Shown here: one piece after another, positions 6,833-14,262 of the stretch | Layout of the letters: each line of letters opens with the position of its first letter | How positions within the stretch are numbered: the first letter of the stretch is position 1 | NCBI GenBank assembly: GCA_964395065.1 | Contig: CAYNAM010000039.1 | Location: 1-19,964 of the forward strand | DNA length: 19,964 nt | Direction: 5' to 3' | Origin: Entomomonas sp964395065 | GTDB lineage: Bacteria > Pseudomonadota > Gammaproteobacteria > Pseudomonadales > Pseudomonadaceae | The notes under the pieces: model-generated | What the model was told of the DNA's origin: nothing | The model's input: the letters and a program-made list of their open reading frames with translations, nothing else | Databases searched by the model: none | Made by a program: the position numbers and the translations under genes

Positions 6833-8116
6833 CTATAATGATTCTCTTTCTATAGCACGATAACCAATATCATGGCGATAAAAACAGCCTTTCCAGTGAA
6901 TTTTTTCTGCTAATGCATACGCATTCTTTTGAGCCTCTAATACAGTGTTGCCCAGTGCCGTTGCACACAGTACTCGACCGCCATGAGTAACTACTTTCCC
7001 GTCTTTTAAAGTGCTCCCTGCATGGAAAACTTTTCCATTATCAGCTATTGCTTTGTCTAAGCCTGAAATTTCATCACCTTTAGGGTAGTCAGCAGGATAG
7101 CCTTGTGCTGCTAACACAACCCCTAAACTACAACGGTCATCCCAGTCGGCTGTTGTTTTATTGAGATTTTTAGCAAGTGCAGCCTCAACAAGATCAACTA
7201 AACTAGTTTGTAAACGGAGCATGATAGGTTGTGTTTCTGGATCACCAAAGCGACAATTAAACTCTATGACTTTAGGTGCTCCTGATTTGTCAATCATAAG
7301 TCCTGCGTATAAAAAACCAGTATAAACATTACCTTCTTTAGCCATCCCTTGGACGGTTGGATAAATAACTTCATTCATTACACGCTGATGAACTTCTGGC
7401 GTAACAACCGGTGCAGGGGAGTAAGCGCCCATGCCGCCGGTATTAGGCCCTGTGTCTGCATCGCCCACACGTTTGTGGTCTTGGCTTGTTGCCATAGGGA
7501 GAACGTTCTCCCCATCAACCATGACGATGAAGCTGGCTTCTTCGCCATCTAAAAACTCTTCAATAACAACGCGTGCACCCGCATCACCAAAAGCATTGCC
7601 TGAAAGCATATCTTTAACAGCCTCTTCGGCTTCTTCCAATGTCATGGCGACGATGACGCCTTTACCCGCTGCCAGTCCATCTGCCTTAATAACAATGGGA
7701 GCCCCTTTTTCTTTTAAATAGGCAAGGGCGGGCTCAACTTCTGTAAAGTTTTGATAGTCGGCTGTTGGAATCTGGTGGCGAGCTAAAAAGTCTTTAGTAA
7801 AAGCTTTTGAACCTTCTAGTTGAGCTGCTTCAGCTGTAGGGCCAAAGCATTTTAAACCGCGTTTTCTAAATAAATTAACCACTCCTTTAACAAGAGGGGC
7901 TTCTGGGCCAACAATGGTTAAGTCAACGTTTTTCTCAGCAAAGTCAGCTAGCCTTTCAAGGTCTAATACGTCAATAGCTATATTTTCACATTTTGCCTCG
8001 GTGGCTGTTCCTGCATTGCCGGGGGCGACAAATACTTTTTGTACTTGTTGGTCTTGGGCAACTTTCCATGCTAAGGCATGTTCACGGCCACCACTGCCAA
8101 TAATTAATACATTCAT
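6833..8116 (-). CDS. purD: Phosphoribosylamine-glycine ligase (GAR synthetase)
   Basis: Second step of de novo purine synthesis: 5-phosphoribosylamine, glycine and ATP give glycinamide ribonucleotide. The 427 residues match the monofunctional bacterial enzyme. The N-terminal domain begins with MNVLIIGSGGREHALAWK, the family signature. The ATP-grasp domain has IKADGLAAGKGV (143-154) and the PurD signature GPNTGGMGAYSPAPV (223-237), followed by EFNCRFGDPETQ. The gene begins 14 bases after the purH stop, so both should be translated from one message (dusB-fis-purH-purD order). No PurR-like operator was seen next to it; the control region would be upstream of dusB. Confidence 0.98.
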   Translation of the reverse strand: MNVLIIGSGGREHALAWKVAQDQQVQKVFVAPGNAGTATEAKCENIAIDVLDLERLADFAEKNVDLTIVGPEAPLVKGVVNLFRKRGLKCFGPTAEAAQLEGSKAFTKDFLARHQIPTADYQNFTEVEPALAYLKEKGAPIVIKADGLAAGKGVIVAMTLEEAEEAVKDMLSGNAFGDAGARVVIEEFLDGEEASFIVMVDGENVLPMATSQDHKRVGDADTGPNTGGMGAYSPAPVVTPEVHQRVMNEVIYPTVQGMAKEGNVYTGFLYAGLMIDKSGAPKVIEFNCRFGDPETQPIMLRLQTSLVDLVEAALAKNLNKTTADWDDRCSLGVVLAAQGYPADYPKGDEISGLDKAIADNGKVFHAGSTLKDGKVVTHGGRVLCATALGNTVLEAQKNAYALAEKIHWKGCFYRHDIGYRAIERESL

Positions 8117-8130
8117 GTTGTAACTCCTGA

Positions 8131-9738
8131 TTAGTGGCGGAAGTGGCGCATGCCTGTAAATACCATGGCGATACCGGCTTCATCAGCGGCATCAATTACT
8201 TCTTGGTCGCGCATTGATCCACCGGGTTGAATGACAGCGGCAATACCTACTTTGGCAGCATTATCAATGCCATCACGGAAAGGGAAGAATGCATCACTGG
8301 CCATTACGGCGCCTTTAACTTCAAGCCCTGCTTGTTCTGCTTTAATAGCAGCAATACGAGCAGAGTTAACACGGCTCATTTGTCCTGCGCCAACACCAAT
8401 GGTTTGACGATTTTTTGCGTAAACAATAGCATTTGATTTAACAAATTTAGCCACTTTCCAAGCAAAAATAAGGTCATGAATTTCTTTTTCTGTTGGGGCG
8501 CGTTTGGTGACTACTTTTAAATCATCAATGCTAATCATGCCATTGTCACGGCTTTGCACTAAAAGCCCACCGTTAACACGTTTATAGTCCCAAGCATCTG
8601 GGCGTTTTTCAGGCCATTGGCCAGATTCTAATAAGCGGATATTAGCTTTTGCGGCTACAATGGCCTTTGCTTCTTCACTCACTTTCGGTGCAATAATCAC
8701 CTCAACAAATTGACGGTCAATGATAGCTTGCGCGGTTTTAGCGTCAAGCTCACGGTTGAAGGCAATAATGCCACCAAATGCAGATTCTGAGTCAGTCGCA
8801 AAAGCAAGATCATAGGCTTTTTGAATGCCGCCATCTTGCTCTGGTACAACTGAAACACCACAAGGGTTGGCATGTTTAACAATAACGCAAGCTGGTTTAG
8901 TAAAGCTTTTTACGCACTCAAGAGCTGCATCAGTATCAGCTACATTATTGTAAGAAAGCTCTTTGCCTTGTATTTGTTTGGCTGTGGCGATACTCGCCTC
9001 AGAAGGATTTGATTCAACATAAAAGGCCGCTTTTTGGTGAGGGTTTTCACCATAACGCATGTCTTGCGCTTTAACAAATTGGCTATTAAAGGTTTGTGGG
9101 AAATCGTTACGGTTTTTAGTGCTGAGGCTGTCTGTGGTTTGGTCGATTGTACCAAGGTAGTTTGCAATCATGCCATCATAAGCCGCGGTGTGTTCAAAGG
9201 CTTTAAGGGCTAAACCAAAGCGCTGTGCGTAAGTTAATCCACCTTGTTTGAGTTGATGAATGATATCGCTATAATCCTGATGATTAACGATAATGGCAAC
9301 GTCTTTATGGTTTTTAGCCGCACTGCGCACCATTGTAGGGCCACCAATATCTATATTTTCGATAGCGGTAGGTAAGTTACAATCTTCCTTTGCAACCGTT
9401 GCAGCAAAGGGGTAGAGATTAACAACAACCATGTCAATTGGATTAATTTGATGCTGTTGCATAATGGCATCATCGGTTCCACGGCGTCCAAGTATTCCAC
9501 CATGAATTTTAGGATGTAATGTTTTAACCCGACCATCCATCATTTCAGGAAATTTTGTGTAGTCAGCAACCTCTATGGCGTTAATAGCATTATCTTTAAG
9601 TAGTTTATACGTACCACCAGTTGATAAGATTTCAATACCTAGCCCATTAAGTTGCTTAGCAAACTCAACGATACCAGTTTTATCAGATACACTAATAAGT
9701 GCACGACCTACAGGGGTGCGGGTTGTTTGGTCAGTCAT
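8131..9738 (-). CDS. purH: Bifunctional AICAR formyltransferase / IMP cyclohydrolase
   Basis: Carries out the last two steps of IMP synthesis. AICAR is formylated with 10-formyl-THF and the product is then cyclised. The N-terminal MGS-like cyclohydrolase domain (about 1-145) shows LISVSDKTG, ILSTGGT and MDGRVKTLHPKIHGGIL (67-83). The formyltransferase domain shows MRYGENPHQ (227-235) and the Lys-His motif KHANPCG (288-294). I place the start at the ATG at 9738, giving 535 residues. A TTG two codons upstream (9744) is in frame, but the TGGA ribosome-binding stretch ends directly before it and leaves proper spacing only to the ATG. purD follows after 14 bases and fis precedes it by 39 bases. 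Intact. Confidence 0.97.
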   Translation of the reverse strand: MTDQTTRTPVGRALISVSDKTGIVEFAKQLNGLGIEILSTGGTYKLLKDNAINAIEVADYTKFPEMMDGRVKTLHPKIHGGILGRRGTDDAIMQQHQINPIDMVVVNLYPFAATVAKEDCNLPTAIENIDIGGPTMVRSAAKNHKDVAIIVNHQDYSDIIHQLKQGGLTYAQRFGLALKAFEHTAAYDGMIANYLGTIDQTTDSLSTKNRNDFPQTFNSQFVKAQDMRYGENPHQKAAFYVESNPSEASIATAKQIQGKELSYNNVADTDAALECVKSFTKPACVIVKHANPCGVSVVPEQDGGIQKAYDLAFATDSESAFGGIIAFNRELDAKTAQAIIDRQFVEVIIAPKVSEEAKAIVAAKANIRLLESGQWPEKRPDAWDYKRVNGGLLVQSRDNGMISIDDLKVVTKRAPTEKEIHDLIFAWKVAKFVKSNAIVYAKNRQTIGVGAGQMSRVNSARIAAIKAEQAGLEVKGAVMASDAFFPFRDGIDNAAKVGIAAVIQPGGSMRDQEVIDAADEAGIAMVFTGMRHFRH

Positions 9739-9777
9739 GATCAATCCATCAATTATTGTTTAAAGGTTATCGATTTC

Positions 9778-10086
9778 TTACAATAGATTATATTGCTTTA
9801 GTTTTTTGCGCAATGTTCCACGGTTTAAGCCTAATAATTCAGAAGCTTTGCTTTGGTTGCCTTTTACGTATTCCATTACAGCCGCGAAGAGGGGAGCTTC
9901 GACTTCTGATAAAACTAGATCATAAAGATCCGTCGTAATTTGCCCATCAAGGTGCGCAAAATAGGTTTGTAGTGTTTTTTCAACGCAGCTGCGTAATGTT
10001 TGACCTTCTGTGTAGTTTGTACTGAGGGGTACAGTCTTTGGCACAGTACTCATTACCATCTCTTCAAGTCCTTCATGTTTAATCAT
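9778..10086 (-). CDS. fis: DNA-binding protein Fis
   Basis: A small nucleoid-associated protein that bends DNA and modulates rRNA promoters, recombination and supercoiling. The last 25 residues, GNQSKASELLGLNRGTLRKK onward, are the classic Fis helix-turn-helix. EGQTLR followed by the helix YFAHLDGQ resembles Pseudomonas Fis. Length is 102 residues from the first ATG (10086), which lies 2 bases after the dusB stop and lacks a clear ribosome binding site. Met10 and Met12 have better upstream purine stretches (AAGGA, GAAGAG), so the true product may be 91-93 residues. The core is unaffected either way. The dusB-fis order is conserved in many gammaproteobacteria, and dusB-fis-purH-purD fits the Pseudomonas arrangement. 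Confidence 0.95.
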   Translation of the reverse strand: MIKHEGLEEMVMSTVPKTVPLSTNYTEGQTLRSCVEKTLQTYFAHLDGQITTDLYDLVLSEVEAPLFAAVMEYVKGNQSKASELLGLNRGTLRKKLKQYNLL

Positions 10087-10088
10087 GT

Positions 10089-11072
10089 TTAAAATGCTAG
10101 TTGGGTGAAAATGTTTTTGATATAGTCGAGTTGTTCTATTGTAGATTCTAATTGATTGAATGTTTGTTTAAAAGCCGCTACATTAGTAATATGCGATAAA
10201 TACCAACCTATATGTTTTCTTGCAATACGCACTCCTAATTCGTTTCCATACAGTTCGTGCAATGCCTGCAAATGTTCTAACATAATTTGCTGTCTTTCAG
10301 CTAAAGAGGGCGAAGGATAGTATTTACCGGTTTTTAAAAAATAATTAATTTCTCTAAATAACCAGGGATTGCCTTGAGCCGCTCTCCCAATCATTAAAGC
10401 ATCTACTTTTGTATAATTTAATACATACTTTGCTTTGTCTGGTGTATTAATATCACCATTAGCAAAAACGGGGATATTAACGCGTTGTTTAACCTCTGCA
10501 ATTGTATCATATTCTGCAGAACCTTTATACAGGTCTTCGCGTGTTCTACCATGAATTGTTATGGCTTTAATGTCGCATGCTTCTGCTATTTGGGCAATGG
10601 CAAGTGCATTTTTATTATTCGAGCACCAACCTGTTCTCATTTTAAGGGTTACAGGTACATCAACAGCCTCAACAACAGCCTTTAGTATTTGTTCGACTAA
10701 TTGCTCATCTTTCATCAGTGCAGAACCTGCGGCTTTGTTGCAAACTTTTTTAGCAGGGCACCCCATGTTGATATCAATGATTTGTGCGCCAAGGGCAACG
10801 TTTGCTCTCGCAGCATCTGCCATTTGTTTAGGCTCTGTACCAGCTATTTGTACTGACCTTGGCTCTAAATCTTCTTGATTAAGTAGACGATGGCGGGATT
10901 TATTACTGCTCCATAAGTTTATATCACTGGTAACCATTTCAGAAACAGCAAGTGCAGCACCAAAACGACGGCACAGCTCCCTCTGAGGTCTGTCTGTAAC
11001 ACCTGCCATGGGAGCAAGTATTAAACAGCCTGTTAATTGATAAGAGCCTATTTGGGGGAGGTGGGTAAGCAT
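10089..11072 (-). CDS. dusB: tRNA-dihydrouridine synthase B
   Basis: An FMN- and NADPH-dependent enzyme that reduces a uridine of the tRNA D-loop (U17 in the E. coli enzyme). The 327 residues form a TIM barrel with a C-terminal helical tRNA-binding domain. Visible motifs are LILAPMAGVTDRPQR (17-31), the catalytic-cysteine motif NMGCPAKKV (102-110, Cys105), KMRTGW, TIHGRTRE, FANGDI and MIGRAAQGNPW. It sits 2 bases before fis, as in the dusB-fis operon of enterics and Pseudomonas, which is the reason for calling DusB rather than DusA or DusC. It is the first gene of the minus-strand purine block. No convincing ribosome binding site precedes the ATG at 11072, and the promoter is not obvious. Confidence 0.95.
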   Translation of the reverse strand: MLTHLPQIGSYQLTGCLILAPMAGVTDRPQRELCRRFGAALAVSEMVTSDINLWSSNKSRHRLLNQEDLEPRSVQIAGTEPKQMADAARANVALGAQIIDINMGCPAKKVCNKAAGSALMKDEQLVEQILKAVVEAVDVPVTLKMRTGWCSNNKNALAIAQIAEACDIKAITIHGRTREDLYKGSAEYDTIAEVKQRVNIPVFANGDINTPDKAKYVLNYTKVDALMIGRAAQGNPWLFREINYFLKTGKYYPSPSLAERQQIMLEHLQALHELYGNELGVRIARKHIGWYLSHITNVAAFKQTFNQLESTIEQLDYIKNIFTQLAF

Positions 11073-11140
11073 GTGTTTTTATATGACTTTCAGAGAGTAT
11101 ATGATACTGAGTTCTAATAAAAGGATAAAGAGAAAATTAT

Positions 11141-11171
11141 AAAGGGTGGGGATACCCCCCCCTTTTTTTTT
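11141..11171. terminator. GC-rich terminator after putP
   Basis: A stem of 11 pairs with one mismatch joins 11141-11151 to 11155-11165 around an ATA loop. Its core is GGGTGGGG against a run of eight C, followed by a run of nine T on the plus strand. Read on the minus strand it follows the putP stop (11177) and is trailed by TTTATAATTTT. It separates putP from dusB. The U-tract is better on the plus strand, where no gene is seen upstream. Confidence 0.65.
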
Positions 11172-11176
11172 ATTAG

Positions 11177-12730
11177 CTAACATGATGACATCAGTTGTTT
11201 ATATTCTTTTTCTACTTTGTCAAAGCGATTTATCATGTGTTGCGTCGGTTTGTTTAATTTACTTCCTATGATGATGGCAAGTGTTGCGAAAATGAAACCA
11301 GGTATAATTTCATAGAGGTTAAACCATGCATAATGTTTCCAAACCAATACCGTTATTGTGCCGACGATCATGCCAGCTAAGGCACCTTCTTTTGTCATTT
11401 TACGATAAAAGAGTGATAGTAATATCACAGGACCAAAGGCGGCTCCAAACCCTGCCCATGCATAACTGACCATTCCTAATACTTTTGAGTTAGGGTCGCG
11501 TGCTAAGAAAATTGCAATCAGTGCTATAAGTAAGACCATGATACGTCCTACCCAAACTAACTCTTTTTGAGACGCATTTTTTCTTAAAAATGGTTTGTAA
11601 AAATCTTCTGTCAAAGCACTAGAGCAGACTAAAAGTTGGCAGCTCAGTGTGCTCATAACAGCGGCAAGAATACCTGATAAAATTAGTCCCACAACCCATG
11701 GGTTAAATAATGCCTTGCTGAGTTCAATAAAGACATATTCTGAGTTTTGATTAACTAATATAGCCCCCATTGTATTGGGGTTATCTTTAAAGTAGGCAAT
11801 ACCAAAAAAGCCTGCGGCTATGGTGCCCGTAAGGCAAAGAATCATCCATATCATGCCGATACGACGTGCATTAGGAATGGCTTTAACAGAATCGGCAGCC
11901 ATGAAGCGAACTAGAATATGAGGTTGTCCAAAGTAACCTAAGCCCCAGGCCAATAACGATAAGATAGCGATTGTTTTTATGGTTAATGTTTCACCTTTTA
12001 CAGCAAAGAGATTAAAGGCTTGCAGACCTTCTCTTGCAGCGTCAATAGTTTGTATAGTGGTATGCCAGTCAGATAGTGAAATAATAACAAAAAGTGGTGT
12101 AATAAGCAGCGCAAATAGCATAAGAGTCGCTTGAACAGTATCTGTCCAACTTACGGCTAAGAACCCACCAATACATACATAAACAATGGTTGCTGTTGCC
12201 CCTAGAAGCATTGCAACGGTATAAGAGGATAAGTGAACCATATCAGCAACAGGTTGTAAGTTAAATGTGGTTTCAAAAAGACGAGCACCTGCGACAATAC
12301 CTGATGCACAATAGATAGTAAAAAATATTAAAATGATCAGCGCAGAAAAAATACGTAGGAGTCGACTGGTGTCATCAAAACGTGCGGTAAAATAGTCTGG
12401 AAGCGTGAGAGCATTATGGTTGTGTTCGGTATGAATCCTGAGCCTTCCTGCTACTAATAACCAGTTCAACCATGCTCCAATGATGAGACCTATGGCAATC
12501 CAAGATTCTGAAAGGCCTGATAGATAAATAGCGCCAGGTAGCCCCATGAGTAACCAACCACTCATGTCGGATGCACCAGCCGATAAGGCTGTAACTAAAC
12601 TACCTAGGCTTCTGCCACCTAAAATATAATCATCGAAGTTTTTAGTAGAGCGATAAGCGTAAAGGCCTATAATAATCATTAAAACAATATACAGTATAAA
12701 TGTCACTACTGTTTGATAGTTGGCAGACAT
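11177..12730 (-). CDS. putP: Sodium/proline symporter PutP
   Basis: An inner-membrane Na+-coupled L-proline importer of the sodium:solute symporter (SSF) family. It is 517 residues long, close to the about 500 of E. coli PutP, with hydrophobic segments along almost the whole length, consistent with 13 helices. Landmarks typical of PutP are the N-terminal DDYILGGRSLGSLVTALSAG, then ASDMSGWLLMGLPGAIY, the loop with LTLPDYFTARF, GYFGQPHILVRFMA near the middle, and ILAAVMSTLSCQLLVCSSALTEDFY in the C-terminal half. A good AGGAG ribosome binding site precedes the ATG. putA, the usual partner for proline oxidation, is not in the window, so its use for nutrition or osmotic balance cannot be decided. 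Transcribed alone, with a terminator behind it. Confidence 0.95.
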   Translation of the reverse strand: MSANYQTVVTFILYIVLMIIIGLYAYRSTKNFDDYILGGRSLGSLVTALSAGASDMSGWLLMGLPGAIYLSGLSESWIAIGLIIGAWLNWLLVAGRLRIHTEHNHNALTLPDYFTARFDDTSRLLRIFSALIILIFFTIYCASGIVAGARLFETTFNLQPVADMVHLSSYTVAMLLGATATIVYVCIGGFLAVSWTDTVQATLMLFALLITPLFVIISLSDWHTTIQTIDAAREGLQAFNLFAVKGETLTIKTIAILSLLAWGLGYFGQPHILVRFMAADSVKAIPNARRIGMIWMILCLTGTIAAGFFGIAYFKDNPNTMGAILVNQNSEYVFIELSKALFNPWVVGLILSGILAAVMSTLSCQLLVCSSALTEDFYKPFLRKNASQKELVWVGRIMVLLIALIAIFLARDPNSKVLGMVSYAWAGFGAAFGPVILLSLFYRKMTKEGALAGMIVGTITVLVWKHYAWFNLYEIIPGFIFATLAIIIGSKLNKPTQHMINRFDKVEKEYKQLMSSC

Positions 12731-12955
12731 GCCGGGGTATCTCCTAGTTATATTTTATAGTCCTGTACAGGATCTCACCTTTAATTAAATACCAGCATTA
12801 TTAATTGTTAGTAAAATGGTAGCTATAAAGAGGGGATATCCACCATTAAATTAATTACTAAAGTGTTGGGTATGGTATTAATTAATTTTAAAAATAAGTG
12901 GTGTTTATTTTATTATAGTTACAGTACTCATGCCATAAAAACTATTATAATTCTG

Positions 12956-12979
12956 AAGGCCATCATAATTATCGGCCTT
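12956..12979 (-). terminator. Possible terminator of the lipoprotein gene
   Basis: Inverted repeat AAGGCC (12956-12961) and GGCCTT (12974-12979) spans the stop codon of the minus-strand lipoprotein gene with a 12-nt loop. No direct U-tract follows; an AT-rich stretch ending in TTTTT comes about 20 bases later. Weak. Confidence 0.3.
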
Positions 12980-13598
12980 TTGCATGAATATTATTTAATA
13001 GGCCACTTTCTATGGCATCAATACTGATGCAGTTGATTTTTTCATTGTTATAAGGTTTAGTTGAGGAAAAGGTAATGATCTCTTTTTCTTCTGGTAGTTT
13101 TATTTGAGTTGAATGATTTGTCAGTGTTGTAGTGCGTGTTAGTGTGTAATCTACATCAAGCGTAATGTTGGTTCCACTCCCTATTGTTTTTATGGTAGAG
13201 GTAATGGTGGTATCTAATTTGGTATCTACTTTTGCATCATAACGTTCACTGTTTCTATCTGTGCTGTATTCTGTTGCTTCAGCATAATTATATGCATACT
13301 TGTGAGTAACTTTTTCATCATCCATATAACTTGCTTTAACAACACCACAATCGATGTAATTGGTAGGGCGATCTGTAGAAAAAGTAGCCGTGATGATGCC
13401 ATTTTTTTTATCGACATTACCTATTTTAAATGTATCATCAAATAACTGGTTAAACGCCATATTCCATACTTTATCTTGGGGCAGATTGATAAATTTTTCA
13501 TTGTTAACGGTGACGGGTTCTGGTTTTTTATGTATATAGGTATTAGAGCAACCTAGTAAAAGTGTAAGAATGCTAAAAGAGAACATTGTTTTTTTCAT
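12969..13598 (-). CDS. Lipoprotein of unknown function
   Basis: A 209-residue secreted lipoprotein. The first 17 residues are a lipoprotein signal: KK at positions 2-3, a hydrophobic stretch, and the lipobox LLLGC with Cys17 as the lipidated residue, followed by Ser, which does not signal inner-membrane retention. The mature part contains a segment of the style LPQDKVWNMAFNQLFDD...IGNVDKKNGIITATFS (about 39-73). This style is frequent in small outer-membrane lipoproteins with an alpha/beta domain. A Thr/Ser-rich beta-like middle follows, with two cysteines near residues 83 and 191 that may pair. No family name can be given. It stands alone between putP and a decayed region, with its own start region and only a modest ribosome binding site. 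Confidence 0.82.
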   Translation of the reverse strand: MKKTMFSFSILTLLLGCSNTYIHKKPEPVTVNNEKFINLPQDKVWNMAFNQLFDDTFKIGNVDKKNGIITATFSTDRPTNYIDCGVVKASYMDDEKVTHKYAYNYAEATEYSTDRNSERYDAKVDTKLDTTITSTIKTIGSGTNITLDVDYTLTRTTTLTNHSTQIKLPEEKEIITFSSTKPYNNEKINCISIDAIESGLLNNIHAKGR

Positions 13599-13741
13599 GG
13601 TAGAAACCTAAAAGTTAATTATGGGTATGATACAAGATTTTTGTTATAAAATGCGCTTAAAATACAGATAGTCATGAATAATTTACTTTAATCGTAATGT
13701 TAATTTGTTTAGTCTTTATAGATTTTTAATCTTATATTTAG
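13599..13741. other. Intergenic stretch upstream of the lipoprotein gene
   Basis: AT-rich DNA before the minus-strand lipoprotein gene. It should contain that gene's promoter, but I see no convincing -35/-10 pair. I looked for the missing N-terminal (helix-turn-helix) half of the neighbouring LysR remnant and found no recognisable trace. Confidence 0.4.
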
Positions 13742-14092
13742 TCATTTTGTGAGGTGACGTCATTAATGCGGCATGATTTGATTAATCAGACGTGTATTAA
13801 TCTACGTCTGCCCGCTTATAATAGCATTTATGCGTGGTAGTTTGGGAAAGGCGTGCATAAACAAAAATTTAATGTGACAGGATATCTTACATTCAATTTA
13901 ACCTCTTAACGGTTAGAGATTGCTAGGCCAGAGGGCTTGGTTCAACCTTATGTTGTAGCAGGGCGCTTAGTCAGCGTTTTAAAGGATGGGTGTAATTATT
14001 TTTCTGGGTACTATTTATATTATCCTAATCGTAGACAAACATTACAGGCTTTTAAGTTTCTGGTGGAGCCGTTACGCTATAAATCTTCTTAA
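13742..14092 (+). pseudogene. Decayed LysR-type regulator, C-terminal part only
   Basis: One plus-strand frame, broken by stops, reads as the end of a LysR substrate-binding domain. TCINLRLPAYNSIYAW (13790-13837) is followed by an in-frame TAG at 13838, then FGKGVHKQKFNVTGYLTFN and an in-frame TAA at 13907. It continues with PEGLVQPYVVAGRLVSVLKD, SGYYLYYPNRRQTLQAF and LVEPLRYKSS, ending at TAA 14090-14092. The blocks, in the same order, match what I remember of LysR regulators of the YafC-like group (CINLRLP..GG.YAWEF, VQPHIADGRL, GYHLYYPSRRQ). The first stop replaces the Glu expected in YAWEF. About seven residues appear to be lost around the second stop. The DNA-binding N-terminal half is missing. 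The remnant cannot make a working regulator. It lies 170 bases upstream of an alcohol dehydrogenase gene that such regulators often accompany. Confidence 0.88.
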
Positions 14093-14262
14093 GTAAAGTG
14101 TTTTTATCTTTTCCCATTCATGAGCATAATTTATAACATTAAGTATTAAATATAAGCTAATCAATTAGCCTGATTTTTGTTAGATTAGTTATCATCAATT
14201 TTGTTTTTTGATACAGTCTTCTTTAAAAAATTGATCATGATACTGTCTATCAGGAGAATACA
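14093..14262 (+). promoter_or_regulatory. Upstream region of the alcohol dehydrogenase gene, with repeats
   Basis: AT-rich leader between the LysR remnant and the dehydrogenase gene. ATCAATTTT (14194-14202) and AAAATTGAT (14227-14235) form a perfect 9-bp inverted repeat with a 24-base spacer. GATACAGTCT (14210-14219) is repeated directly with one mismatch at 14239-14248. These could be operator halves or a leader stem. A strong AGGAG ribosome binding site follows at 14252-14256. The promoter boxes are not clear. Confidence 0.35.

Noticed and set aside
7431..7721. 96-codon plus-strand open frame opposite purD
   Set aside because: Low-complexity Ser/Pro/Ala translation typical of the antisense shadow of a conserved gene; purD is unambiguous on the other strand.
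10561..10878. 105-codon plus-strand open frame opposite dusB
   Set aside because: Shadow of dusB with no ribosome binding site and an Ala/Ser/Cys-rich biased composition.
12731..12968. AT-rich partial inverted repeats (TTAGTAA, AATGGT motifs) upstream of putP
   Set aside because: The matches are short and interrupted and are expected in AT-rich intergenic DNA; no clear operator or promoter could be defined.
13226..13417. 63-codon second frame inside the lipoprotein gene
   Set aside because: Same-strand alternative frame with no start signals; the frame with the lipoprotein signal peptide is preferred.
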